From Climacium dendroides (taxonomy: Eukaryota; Streptophyta; Bryopsida; Hypnales; Climaciaceae), in the NCBI GenBank assembly GCA_950106755.1, contig OX467091.1, positions 24,321,538 through 24,385,537 of the forward strand: a DNA stretch of 64,000 nucleotides, in the 5' to 3' direction. The notes under the pieces are model-generated. The model saw nothing but the letters and a program-made list of their open reading frames with translations. It ran no database searches and was not told where the DNA came from. Made by a program: the position numbers and the translations under genes. Numbering within the stretch: position 1 is the stretch's first letter; each line of letters opens with the position of its first letter. Below, one piece after another: positions 38,650 through 50,381 of this stretch.

Positions 38650-38876
38650 CACTAGAAGAAACCAAAATTTTCGATGTCTAAGGGAACAGATTTTAGGTGA
38701 CATTGAAGAAAACAACCTATGTTTTTTTGTCAACAATTATCTCCATTAATGTTCCATTGGACATCATTATTGACATGAAAAATACAGGTTGTTTTTTTCA
38801 ACGTCACCTAAAATTCGTTCCCTTTGACGTCGGTTGTTTTTTTGAATGTCACCTAAAACAAGGTTTTCTTATAGTG
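38650..38876. mobile_element. 227-bp CACTA-type MITE with TTC target duplication
   Basis: The left end CACTAGAAGAAACC and the right end (complement CACTATAAGAAAACC) are flanked on both sides by TTC (38647-38649 and 38877-38879), the 3-bp duplication expected of CACTA elements. Inside, 'ttttaggtgac' and 'aaaacaacc' words occur in both orientations. No coding capacity. Confidence 0.85.
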
Positions 38877-39282
38877 TTCCAAGCCTTAAAACAAGGTCAA
38901 AAGGTATCCACCTAGTATTCTAATGCTCCAATTAGTAGTGACGACAGAACTTTCTCCAACTCCCGGGAATAAGGCAGCATCCAGCGTCCAGCAGGCCCTT
39001 TGATGAAACAGCAGAGACTTTAAAAACAAACCCAACGGCAGCTTTTAAACTGGTTAAGCAAGTCAGAGCAATTGTTTATTACGTTGGACCTTACATCACA
39101 GGATCTGGGCCCATCTCCGTGCAGGATTTGAGCATAGTCTTGGTGTGTTACTAGTGCGATAACTGGTTTGAATAACGATCCTGCTACATTGGATTTTGGA
39201 CATTTATTGGTAGTATCTTGGTAAATATCGAATCATCCAGGCATGCTGTTTACTTTTTAGGCTTGCTATGTCAAAATGCTTG

Positions 39283-39414
39283 AATTTAAGTGTGTTTTAA
39301 TAACATATACAAGCCAATTTAAGTGTGTTTTAATAACACATACAAGCCAATTTAAGTGTGTTTTAATAACACATACAAGCCAATTTAAGTGTGTTTTAAT
39401 AACACATACAAGCC
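39283..39414. repeat. 33-bp tandem repeat, 4 copies
   Basis: Exactly 132 bp, four 33-bp units starting at 39283, 39316, 39349 and 39382, with one substitution in the first (ATATAC instead of ACATAC). Each unit contains 'gtgttttaataacac', itself a short inverted repeat. Confidence 0.95.
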
Positions 39415-40200
39415 GTAATTTTCTGTAAGGTCATATAGAAATTGTAAAGACAACTCTAGTGAAGCATAAGGTTTAATTTAGCGTAAGATGCTTTTAATTA
39501 GGCATGTGTAAATGGGTTAACAACATACCTTGAGCCTTAAATGTAGGAACTTTACATCCATAATCAGCTCTACTACCATTTTTGGGAAAGAGTTTTTCAT
39601 ATTAATGAATGGACGTGTGCATAGTAATGTGTTTGTGGTTTTTAAGATCATATCTTAAGTACCTATTATATCCATTTCAGATTTTATGGAATAATTTGAC
39701 TATTTATTTTTGCGAAACAAATAGTGTTAAACGGCCATTTTATACGTGTAAAAATGACTTATAATCATAACTTGGTTAAAAAATCATGAGATCAACATCT
39801 ATAAATAGCATCACTATTAACTTTTTTAGAAAGCATAAATAGTGATAATTGGTTAATTTCTTAGAGAAGATTCTAATACTAGGATATGGAATCTAAAAAA
39901 AGAAAAAAGAAAAAAAGAAAAAAAGTGTAAATGTGTTTAAAAATGCCAAAGTATAATAAATTATGTCCTTGTACATTGTTGCCACAATGTTTCCAAAACC
40001 TCATTTCATCTGTTGTACCAATATACACAAAAATTATTGTACACAAAAATTAATATGTACTTAAAATTGCATACTTAGAATTGGCCTCTTTCAATTCACC
40101 CCCCCCCAAAAAAAAAACAAAGAAGCTAAGAAATTCATAGCCTTCTTGGACAAAAAGGCCAGATAGCCATTGGTCCAAAAACAAAAACAAAAACAATATC
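39415..40200. other. Intergenic, no gene seen
   Basis: AT-rich; A/G-rich simple sequence at about 39897-39925 and short poly-C/poly-A at about 40100. Confidence 0.4.
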
Positions 40201-40752
40201 TTTGGGATTCATTGGAGTGCAGACAAGTTACAATGTCTACAAGGATCACTACAAAGATACGTCCTTAGTCTTGACCTTGTGAAAGAGCACTATATCAATA
40301 CGTTTCCAACATGTTTCCATGGAAGCTTTGTAGTAAGGGAGATCTTGGGTGTGGCATTTGAACCCTTTCATGTTATGTGGAACTCTAAAGATTAGCCACC
40401 AACATCCTATCTGTGGACATTATTCACATTGCTATTGTTAAAGAGAATGATGGATGATTGGCTAGAGGAAATGCATGTTTGGATGGTCATTGCTATGATT
40501 TCCTTTGACCATTGTTGTTGGCTAGCTTGCCGCGCTCTACATAAAAGCAAAAACTTCCATACAAGAGCCAATATCTAACATGCCTTTGAAAGTGATGAGC
40601 CTAATAGAATTGGAGCACTTTTTCATTCCCACTCTCCTGACCATTACTACATCAATATATTGTTTTCGTTGAGGATACTCTACATAATGAAGTTTTTAGT
40701 TTTCCAATTTGGACCTGGTTTAAATAGTGCAACTTGGCTACTTGAGTTCTAG
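40201..40752 (+). pseudogene. Decayed reading frame of unknown function
   Basis: One plus-strand frame runs 183 codons from 40201 to a TAG at 40750, with only two internal stops (a TAG after NSKD and a TAA after RANI). The translation is coherent and unlike random AT-rich DNA: FPTCFHGSFVVREILGVAF, PPTSYLWTLFTLLLLKRMM, DDWLEEMHVWMVIAMISFD, FHSHSPDHYYINILFSLR. It has hydrophobic stretches but no motif I can name. The start is not defined. Possibly a retrotransposon or host-gene remnant. Confidence 0.45.
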
Positions 40753-42968
40753 GGACAAATGGAATTAGAATTGGAAAGCAAATTTCAATTTTTTTAGAAT
40801 TAGAATTACTTTGCCAAACTTCTATGATGGTAACACTTCCAAGTGAATAGGGAAAAACTACATTTTAAACGAGTAGCTTTGTCTTATTGTCAAGCTAAAA
40901 GCAACCCAAAAATTCAAGTCGAATTTTCAAAATTAGCTTTCTAGATGTCAACACTTATTCCCCCCACTTTTTATGTAGCTCTTTGAATATTAATCTTGTT
41001 GCCAAATATTCTTATTGATTTTCCTCCTTGCAAATATTGTACACTTCCATGTAGACTTCTAGAATTTTTTTTGTCTCTTTAAGTCTTCTAGGCAAGACAT
41101 GAGGTTCAGTATTTGAAGAATGGATCTTTTGTGAGCAAAAAAAATCTCATCATTGATGATGTCAATGTACTATTTTAAAGATGAATATAGTATTTGGTAG
41201 CTCAAGCACTATTCAACAACCCTAAAATTCATTGTTTTTTTATGCCAAAGCAAATATTTTGGTAGGATCATGGATTCATTGATTGTGTCTCATTCCAAGA
41301 ACACCAATTTGAGTCTTCTAACTATTAGAATGCTACGAAACTTGTTGAAAGATAATTATTAACATAAAAAAAAGCTAAACTAATTTTTAGTGAGATTTTA
41401 CCACAACCTGGGTAATTTCTAGGAATTTCCCATCATGGCTTTAAGCGGTTGACTACTCGGAAAAAGATCCTTTGGAGATCAGAAAAAATCGAGAATTTTC
41501 ATGGAAACTCTCATGGAGTTCCATAAGAGATGTACAAACTTATATTTTCACTTTGCACATTTACGAAAGGAGAATCAAATCCCGCTATCTCCTTTAACTT
41601 CCGATAACCACGAAATCTTGATAAACCAATTGCTTCGTTGGATTTTTGGCATGATTTCTACTTCAAGTCACCATACTTAGGTTGTAGATGCTTTTCTTTG
41701 GTTCATCTTGAATTTCCTTCACATGTAGGCTAACAATTAGGGTTTCTACTATTTCACCAGTGGGATGGAGAAATTGAAACTTCTCTTTGAAAATCTAAAT
41801 TAGGGTTCTCTCATAGTTCTCTCAGACTAATTTAATTAGGATTTGTCACCAAAAGACAAGTTTAAACAAGTTGGGCAATTTCTACTACATACGTTTACTT
41901 GGTACAATTTTTGGATTTCTACTCTATCTACATGTAGGATTTGGTCACAATTAAAGAGAAATGTCCCATTTAGGACCAATTGTTATTTTGGTATGTGACA
42001 TTTCTAATCTATTTTGGTTATTCACTCTTTTGGGGGCTTTTGGTATATAAAACCACATTCAAAACTAATCAAATAAAAAAAAAATCTTGAGTTATGAGTG
42101 ACTAAATGGGCATTTATACTCTGTGCCTACTACACTTAGCAACTAAACTTTGTACATTCCTATCCATGAATGTGTTAATTCCATAGAAAACGCAACTCTC
42201 CTGCAAACTCAAGAGAAGTGAGCATACAGACCCTCTATGGAAGAGTGCATTTTGTTTGAATATGTTTGATAGAATGTAACTTCTGTCGTTTCTTCTAATT
42301 CTGTAGGATGACGCTTTGTGTACATTGTCGAAGGTAACGTCATAAATTTTGAACATTTTTGTCAATTTGTATCTCCCTCCAATCCCTCATTGATTTTTTG
42401 GCAATTCTATTTTCGATAACAGCAAGAGTAGTACAGTAACATTATAAAAACTTAAGCCCTGTAGAAGGTTGTTAAGAAAATTTGTTGACCGTTATTAGTG
42501 GTTTTTAGAAGTGCACTATTCCCCTGTATCCGCTCAATTTGAAAGACGGACAATGCATGATCGGGCTCAAGAATGGACCATCTAGATGAAATCACAAATC
42601 CTACTGGCCCCACAAGTCTGGAATTCCTAAATCATATTAACAATAGATAATTCACTTCTACACATCACATTCAATAACAATAAAAACTATCTTCCCTTAG
42701 ACAAAATGATATGGAATATTTCACATTATTTCATCCCAAGATGATATGATGTGGAATATTCTACACTCATTGAAACTAATGCTTTAGTTTCTCTACTGTG
42801 ATTTGAACATTTTTCATGATTTGTGAATCAAGAGTGAGAAGACAAATCTTTATATACATTTAGGGTGGTAGGAGGCAAAGTAAACAATGTGGGATAAATA
42901 AATTAAAGTTAGTAGGAGTTCAACCACTCATAAGAAAATCAAATTAAAGCAAAAATTCTATTTAAAGT
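40753..42968. other. Intergenic, no gene seen
   Basis: No long frame, RNA gene or transposon end recognised. Confidence 0.4.
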
Positions 42969-43302
42969 AAAATTTCAGGCCTCATTTAGTCATAGTAAAA
43001 TAGAAAATTTCAAAAAACTTTGGACTAAAAAAAGTTGGAAAATATATTTAAATTTCATCTCCAAAAATCCATTTCATATTTCAAGACTTCAACCAAAAGT
43101 TATGGACATTTCAAAGAAGGGTTGAAAGAGACATTTTACATCTTGAAACATCCTCTTTAAATTTTGTCCATAAATTTTGATTGAAAGCTTGAAATATGAA
43201 ACGGATTTTTGAAGATGAAATTTAAATAGATTTCCCAGATTTTTTTAGTTCAAAGTTTTTTGAAAAAAGTTCTTCTATTATGGCTAAATGAGGTCTAAAA
43301 TT
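42969..43302. repeat. Foldback repeat, arms about 150 bp, related to 53719-54431
   Basis: The left arm begins 'ggcctcatttag' and the right arm ends 'ctaaatgaggtc'. The arms pair imperfectly through 'caaaaaacttt', 'ttcatctccaaaaatcc' and 'gttatggac'. The same words, in the same order, make up the central part of the hairpin at 53719-54431, so the two belong to one family. No target duplication is obvious. Confidence 0.8.
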
Positions 43303-44571
43303 CTACATAAACATCATTTTGACATTTTGACAATAAGCGGTTTAGCACTTATTTTCAAATTATCCCATATCCTTTGAGGATTCATGGTGAAAACTCAATT
43401 TCAATATAAAAATGACATCTCCAACCTTCACTCCCTCAAATGTTTCCTACTCAATTTCTTCATAGGTCTACCAAAATTATTTTTTGGATGGGTTAAATGA
43501 CATTGGAATTTTGATTCAAGGATTCTCATGGTGTTTGGCATATCATCTTAATGTTTTTTTGAAAATTTGGTTGATTGGTCTGAGATTTAGAAGGGAAAAA
43601 AAGGTGTAAACCATATGTCTATTGCCATTGACAATCTTAGCATGTGGGAAATTAAAGAACCATAGGTTTTTGGACTTTCCAAAGTTGTATTAGCACCAGT
43701 AGTGTCAACTTGGACATTGGACAGGTAGTCAACGGATTGGTACTCTAAATCATTCCACCACCCCAAACTGGCAGCCCTCCCATGGCCTCATTCTTTCCTA
43801 ATATATAGTACACCTTCAAATGTAACGATGCTCAATCCATTGTCAATCACCCCTCAGGTGAGACTGTGAGAGTTCATTTAGGTCACGGACAAGTTTTGTT
43901 GGTAGTTTGAAGCCATGAAGACTTGGATCAAAAAGCCAAACTTCGAGAATTGAAGGTATGGTTGGAGTTCAAAGAACATAGCAAGGACGACTAAGCTTAA
44001 GGGAATTGCTTGTTGTACGGTTGTAACTTTCGAATCAATGCTACAACATAGGGGGCGTGTCATTCAACAATCAATGGATGCATTCATCATTATGTCTGTA
44101 TTTTCACAATGTCATAGCTAGTGTGATCAAAGATCAAAAATTTTGTATGAAATTTGTAGCTGACTGTTTCTTCTAAATTAGAAAAATTTGACTACTATGT
44201 TCATTAGAAATCCAATTGTTTGTTTTTTGTATTTTGGAGGTACTTGTATATCCAGTTGAAAACATTATACCAAATTTTAGGTACGAGTTGAAGTCAAGTA
44301 AGGTCACATGCAAAAGCTCTCACTCTTTGCTTGTGTACAATTTCCAACAGCAGCTCATTCTGTTGGTTGTGCAGACTTTTATTATGACGGCCGCAGAGGG
44401 GATTTTGAAAAACCGAGTTGAGAATATAAAGACCGATGTCAATATGATGAAGGTAGATATGAACGACCCCCTGAGTCGTACTTGCACGGTTTGGAGGGCA
44501 CTACAGAGAAGCAACATCCCTACAGCAGTATATAAGGCAGCAATCCCCCTCCATCCACCTCAGCCATAGTC
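43303..44571. other. Intergenic or 5' part of the following pseudogene
   Basis: A frame at 44216-44569 may contain an upstream exon of the next gene. A good acceptor ('gttgtgcag' at about 44371) precedes codons reading TFIMTAAEGILKNRVENI. The rest shows nothing recognisable. Confidence 0.35.
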
Positions 44572-46199
44572 GTGAATGAAGGCCGAGATGAAGGTAAAAG
44601 TAGTGTGTATAGAGAAGAATCTAACAGGACTGCACGTCAACCATTGTTCTTGAATAAGGAAGGATTTCCCAAAGGGAAGATGGCATGCCTTTTCCATTCA
44701 GATATAGTATCCTTTGTGAAAGATATGAATCCAATAGAGGGGTGGGAGAAATAAACCAACGATGCAAAGCAGAGACTGATTAATTGCCTTCATGTTGAGT
44801 ATGAATTTTATGGAGATTCAAATAAGTTGAATGAGAGGTATTTGAAGAAAATAGCGGGACAAGGATTAACTACCTTCACGTACTATTTGAATCAACTAAT
44901 TGACAAAGCAGCGAAGAAACCAACAGACCTGAAGAAATCGTACTAGAAGGCATTGAAAGCGAAAAGAGAGAGTAAAGATGTCCAACAAAAATCTGAGTAC
45001 ATGGCGTCTATTGCCAGAGGGAGAGGATCGAAGAACACTATAAAGAAAACAGTGCATGAAGTTGTGCTTGTACAGCTAGTGAGGGCAAGCAATTGCTTTC
45101 TTTTTTTCTATTTCTTCAATGTTTTCTTCAAAGTTTTTAATGTCTCTTTTGTCGTATATGTCATGTAGGCAAAGGAAAAGCAAAAAGAGACCTACATTGA
45201 AGAAATTAAAGCAGCAGTGGAAAAAGAGTGGGCAATGGTACAAGAAGAAACTATGGAGAAAAGGAGAGAAAGAACAGCAGTGAAAACAAACAATGCAGCA
45301 ATGTAGTCGATGAAGAAGTTGACAAAGCGAGTAGAGATATTGGAGGCGTTTATGATTGAGTACAAGTTCGTTTTGAAATCTTGGAAGCGCATGAAATTTC
45401 AAGTGGATCAGGAGGACCCGCCAAACAAGAGTCCAATACACGTAGTCGATGCTTATGAGCAACCACTCTTACTCACTAAGAAGGCACATGAATCAAGAAA
45501 AGTAGTTGAAGAGGAAGCGGTGGTTGAGGTGGAAGAAACACATGAAAATAGTGAGGATGCAAACTACAGCGAGGAGTCTAAGTCATCAGCTGACAAAGAG
45601 AGCAATTCGGAGGAGGATAACGACTCTGATGAGGAGAAAACTGTTGCATAGCTGGTAGCAACTAGCATGGTAGAACCGGAGGTGGAATTGGCGGCAGCTC
45701 CAGTAGCTGCTATAGTCCTTGACCCACATATGGCATCCAATTCTGTTTTCACTACAACAATGGCAGTGTTTTATGACTGTAGAATTATGACTGAGGATGA
45801 CTAGCGACTGCTTGTAGTCATATTTTTTAAGGTAAAAAAATATGATTGCAAATATGACTGCGAGTCATATTTTAGCCTTATACATCATGACTGTATAGTA
45901 TATGACCATTGGAAACACCAAAATACTTCATAGAGAACGGTAGGAAACATATTTAGAGAACGCCTAGTCATATTTTCTAATCATATTTTTTTAGTCATAT
46001 TTTGCAATTACATTTCCATGATAGTAAGATTTTTTTTTAGTGCAACCCAAAAAAAATTGGGGTAGGGAATATGTTTAAAAAGTACCTAGTCATATTTTTC
46101 CTCAGTCATATTTTGTAGTCATATTTTTTGAAAGTCATTTTTTGTAGTTGCCACTAATCTAGGGTTTTGAAACCCTAGCCACCACTTTTTGTAACCACT

Positions 46200-47060
46200 C
46201 TTCTTTTTGCCCCTTCTTCTTTCTTTTTTGTTCTTTCTTCTTTGTTTATGTTGCTTCTTAAGTTTTGTTTCTTGTTGCTTCTTAGGTTTTACTTCTTCTT
46301 GCTTCTTCTTACTTCTTCTTGCTTCTTAGGTTTTGCTTCTTCTTCCTATTTAGCTTTTTCTTCTTCTTCTTTCTTTTTTGCTTCTTCTTCTTTCTTTTTT
46401 GTTCCTTCTTCTTTCTTTTTTATTCTTTTTCTTTGTTTATGTTGCTTCTTAAGTTTTGTTTCTTGTTGCCTTTTAGGTTTTACTTCTTCTTGCTTCTTAG
46501 GTTTTGCTTCTTCTTCCTACTTAGCTTTTGCTTCTTCTTCTTTCTTTTTTGTTCCTTTTTCTTTGTTTATGTTGCTTCTTAAGTTTTGTTTCTTGTTGCC
46601 TCTTAGGTTTTTTTCCTTCTTGCTTTTTCTTACTTCTTCTTGCTTCTTAGGTTTTGCTTCTTTTTCCTACTTAGCTTTTGTTTCTTCTTCTTTCTTAGGC
46701 TTTGTTTCTTCTTGCCTTTTAACTTTTATTTCTTTTTCCTTTTTAAGTTTTCCTTTTTCTCGCTTCTTAAGTTTTGTTTCTTAGGTTTTGCTTCTTCTTC
46801 CTTATTAGATTTTACTTTTTCTTCCTTCTTAAGTTTTATTTTTTCTTCCTTTTTAGATTTCACTTCTTCTTCCTTCTTAAGTTTTACTTCTTCTTTCTTT
46901 TTAGATTTTATTTCTTCTTACCTCCTAACTTTTGCTTCTTCTTTCATCTTAGAATTTGCTTCTTCTTCCATCTTAGATTTTTTTTCTTCTTGCCTTTTAA
47001 CTTTTTTTTTTTCTTCCTTCTTAAGTTTTTTTTTCTTCTTACCTTCTAGTCATATTTTGC
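46200..47060. repeat. Polypyrimidine low-complexity block (Lys/Glu/Gln-rich on minus strand)
   Basis: Almost pure C/T on the plus strand, built from 'gcttcttaggttttgcttc' words with longer units of about 150-200 bp repeated two to three times (46230-46610). On the minus strand it reads Lys/Glu/Gln-rich peptide such as EEVKPKRQQETKLKKQHKQ with occasional stops, so it may be a decayed low-complexity exon of the element. The Phe/Leu/Ser-rich plus-strand frames are shadows. Confidence 0.7.
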
Positions 47061-47584
47061 AGTCATAATGTCACTTAGTTTATGCTTCTTCTTTTTTGCT
47101 ACTTTTTGCTTCTTAGTCCCTCTATCATCATTGTTATTTTTTTTGGTTATTTATAATTTTTGAATATATAATGATTATAACTTTTTTTATCTTAAATATG
47201 TTTACATATTTTGTAGTACTTTAAATCTTTAAAGTTTGAATTATATTATTCATTTATTAAAAACTAACCTTCTTGTTTATACATGTAGGCATTGGAGGTT
47301 GAAATGAAGTTATTAAAGGCTACTTGCAATACAAAAGAGGTAACATCTTTACATTTTTGTAGGAATATAGATTCTATAAGTATGTGGAAATATACATATA
47401 TAAAAAGCCATTGTGATATATTTTGTGTTAGTAACTAATAAATGTTATTGAAAAAAATCACATTTTTTCTTGTATTTGACTTTCTAATGTGATTAATTTT
47501 TGCCCATTTAAGAAACCATATATACATATTCATTTTTAATTAAATGAATTTTCTTATTTAACTACTAAATTATGTTGATGTATG

Positions 47585-48225
47585 ATTACACATAGTCGTT
47601 TTACAAATCATCAAAAAATATGACTGAAAAGAATTGTTTTACACATCATTCAAAAATATGATTGGGAAAAGTCATATTTCACGTTACTAAAAAATATGAC
47701 TCACTATAGTCATATTTCTCATCAACCAAACATATGACTCATTGTAGTCATATTCCATGTCATTCAAAAATATGATTCACCGCAGTCACATTCTACATGA
47801 ACAAAAAATATGACTCACCGTAGTCATATTCTGTATCATAAAAAAATATGACTCATCGCAGTTATATTCAACATCACTACAAAATATGACTCAGAAGAGT
47901 CATATTTCATGTCACTGCAAAATATAACTCACCACAGTCATATTTCATGTCATCAAAAAATATGACTCTTTGCAGTCATATTCCACATCACTGCAAAATA
48001 TGACTCACTACAGTCATATTCCACATCACTACAAAATATGACTTATTACAGTTATATTCCACATCACTACAAAATATGACTTACTATAGTCATATTCCAC
48101 ATCACTGCAAAATATGACTCACTACAGTCACATTTCATATCATAAAAAAATATGACTTATTGCAGTCATATTTTATGTCATCAAAAAATATGACTCACCA
48201 TAGTCATGTTCTATATAGGATTTTT
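47585..48225. repeat. Array of about sixteen 38-bp palindromic units
   Basis: Each unit contains 'aaatatgactca' and 'cagtcatatt' as an inverted pair, then 'ccacatcactac'. Spacing is 38 bp in the best-preserved part (47990-48130). This is the right subterminal region of the CACTA element and probably its transposase-binding array. Single-strand folding into many small hairpins is possible. Confidence 0.88.
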
Positions 48226-50081
48226 TTGTTTGTCCGGGCAACTCAAGAAAAAATCAAGATCTTCCTATGATAGTCAAAGTATATGCTATATTGACATACT
48301 ATGGCTAAATATAGGTATTTATACCCTTCAATCTATATGACTGCCAATATGATTGATGTCTGAAGTGACTGCTTCTAAACTACTCGAGTCAATCATATTC
48401 TGAATCATCTACAATGATTTCTATGTGAGTCATATTTTTTGATTTTATGACTTACTGTAATCATATATTGCAGTCATAAAACACTGCTTTTGTTGTAGTG
48501 TTTGCAGAAAGCAAAGTCTACTGAAGATCATCAATGTGAATTGCAGAAAGGGAGTACCCAACAAAGTGGACAATTCATAGGAAAAGCAAAGCAGGTACGT
48601 TTCCTATATAAAGTACTCGGAAGTAGTAATGCAATAGTTTGATGTAGGATAGTGAAAAATGGGTCTACATTGATGACATTCATAGTCATGCATACTCTGC
48701 AGGTATACAATGTTATGATTTTCTGGACTTAGGTTGTTGTATAGGGAAGGACCTCTACTCGCCCTACAGAGAAACTTGAACAAGCTACTAAAGATATTGA
48801 AGTAAGCATAACCAACCATGTTTTACTTTTTTGAGCCAAAATATCTACTTGCAGGATATGTGTTGTTTTTGGATTTTCTGTTTTTTTTAATGCATTGGTT
48901 GTGTACAAAATAAAACACGTTTTGGTGTAGAGAGTGACAGTTTTTGAGAAGAAGGATCCACGAGCCAGAGTTCCAAAGAGGCAGAAGATTGACAACAAAA
49001 GAGATAACGACGTCATGTTATTGGATAACGAAAAGACGCTTGAAAAAGGAAAGAATGCAGAAGGCAAAGGGAAGACTAGTAAAAGTAGTCGTAAGACTAT
49101 GAAGCAAGTTGAGGTCAAAGGCTAAGGCAAAGGAAGAAAGGTATGTTGCCCACGATGTCTACCATAATGTGGACATGTAAAAAACTAAGCATTTGCAATT
49201 CTCATGAGCTAGTGAATGACAATCTTGAGATTGAAGTCTAATGGTAATTCTCTTCCATTTTATTTGATGTATATTTTCAAGACTGTCGATTAGGTTGTCA
49301 GGGGAAATTCTTGAAAACCCATTTTTCCGAATTCCACATGAATGTTTTGATTGCGTAAATGCATAAATAAGTAGGAGATAGGGATCGGACTTATGACTTT
49401 GTTCATATATTGATGAATCTTTCATGTATGAACTTCTATGTTCTTAAGAATTAAAGTAGCATGAGGTTCAACGATTAGGAACACCAAACAATATGTAGTA
49501 GATGTTCAACACATCCTCTGACAATATGTTTGAAGGGGAATTTAACAAATTTTGGAATTTTCAGATTCCATAAATATGAATTTTGGAATTTAGGGTTTAG
49601 GTGGTTATCAATTTTTGTTGGTCACTATTGACCAACTACAGTATAACCGTCTTTTAAATCTATACTTTTCTATCCTGTATACTATATAATAATACCTGTA
49701 TGTTGGCTATCCACTGATACTTCTATTGATGTCTTCAGGTTTCAATCAAGGCTTCTGGCAATGTCTTCAAAATGTTTTTTTGGTCCATAAGTCTTGAATA
49801 ACTCCATACTTTGTTAAATCACTAATTTTGGCATGTTACAGAAAGCTAAATGAGCTTCAAGTTTGATGGGGCGTTGAAAAGTGCCCAATGTAAGTTGTCA
49901 CGCTCTTAATAGGCCTTACCAAATTGAATTTGTTTTTGGTTCAGGAGTTTCAAGAATTTGAAGTTCAATTCTGTATTGACAAGAGAGACGGGAATTTTTA
50001 GGGTCAATAACCTTTAGAGGTTTCGGTGCCACATGCATGGAAAAAGATATATGAAGAGAAATTAGTAATTGAAGTAATTGA

Positions 50082-50381
50082 TTGTTGATGGCAGTGATGA
50101 CCAATGTGATTGGGGAGGTTATGTTGTTGGAAAATTTGGAACCAAGGAAATTATTGGGGACAGGTAATCTAGTTCACTGCGACTTTGACAAAGATGTAGT
50201 CCCCATGCCAAGTCAGTTAAAACAAAATTTGATATGTGTATCTTTAAAGACAATACATACTTTAGATGCACCCCTTCCTTTTGTGGAATTGGACGGCAAC
50301 GGAAAAGTATTGTGTAGTACGTTGGGGCAAGCTTTCATGAGGCGTTGCGATATATGGTGGCTAGCTCCACTTGGATTGTAG
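50082..50381 (+). CDS. Unidentified open frame, possible 3' exon of the decayed gene
   Basis: About 99 codons without a stop, on the same strand as the decayed gene to the left. It reads VIGEVMLLENLEPRKLLG, DKDVVPMPSQLKQNLI, LPFVELDGNGKVL and ends CDIWWLAPLGL. The composition looks like protein. An acceptor ('gttgatggcag' at about 50094) would make it an exon. I do not recognise the family, and it may be inactive like its neighbours. Confidence 0.35.
   Translation: MLMAVMTNVIGEVMLLENLEPRKLLGTGNLVHCDFDKDVVPMPSQLKQNLICVSLKTIHTLDAPLPFVELDGNGKVLCSTLGQAFMRRCDIWWLAPLGL

Larger units (their letters stand above)
45750..48500. mobile_element. 2.75-kb CACTA transposon, TTT target duplication
   Basis: The terminal inverted repeats are about 30 bp with two mismatches, starting CACTACAACAA and including GCAGTGTTTTATGACTG. 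TTT lies on both sides (45747-45749 and 48501-48503). Subterminal regions are rich in TGACT/AGTCATATTTT words. The interior has a polypyrimidine block and a possible small exon (47289-47339, between good acceptor and donor, reading ALEVEMKLLKATCNTKE). No transposase is recognisable, so it is probably non-autonomous. It splits an exon of the decayed gene around it. Confidence 0.92.
44572..49140 (+). pseudogene. Decayed multi-exon transposase-associated gene, split by a CACTA insertion
   Basis: Exons with GT/AG borders and matching phases: 44572-45078, 45169-45749 joined with 48504-48594, 48745-48801, and 48931-49140. The exon 2 halves are separated by a CACTA element; with the element and one TTT removed, the frame reads on as SNSVLQKAKSTEDHQ. 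The first exon has a DLVRD-like/GWEK region, FTYYLNQLIDKAAKKP and a QKSEYMASIARGRGSKN block. This layout resembles the plant En/Spm-associated Transposase_24 type ORF, a tentative match. Acidic and Lys-rich regions follow. In-frame stops at 44752 (TAA), 44944 (TAG, where TGG is plausible), 45304 (TAG), 45649 (TAG) and 49123 (TAA) show it is dead. Confidence 0.55.

Noticed and set aside
46242..47068. Plus-strand Phe/Leu/Ser-rich frames resembling membrane proteins
   Set aside because: Translation of a polypyrimidine tract; no start context or conserved motif, and better explained as low-complexity DNA.
47585..48225. CRISPR-like regular repeat array
   Set aside because: Units are contiguous palindromes without unique spacers, inside a plant CACTA element.
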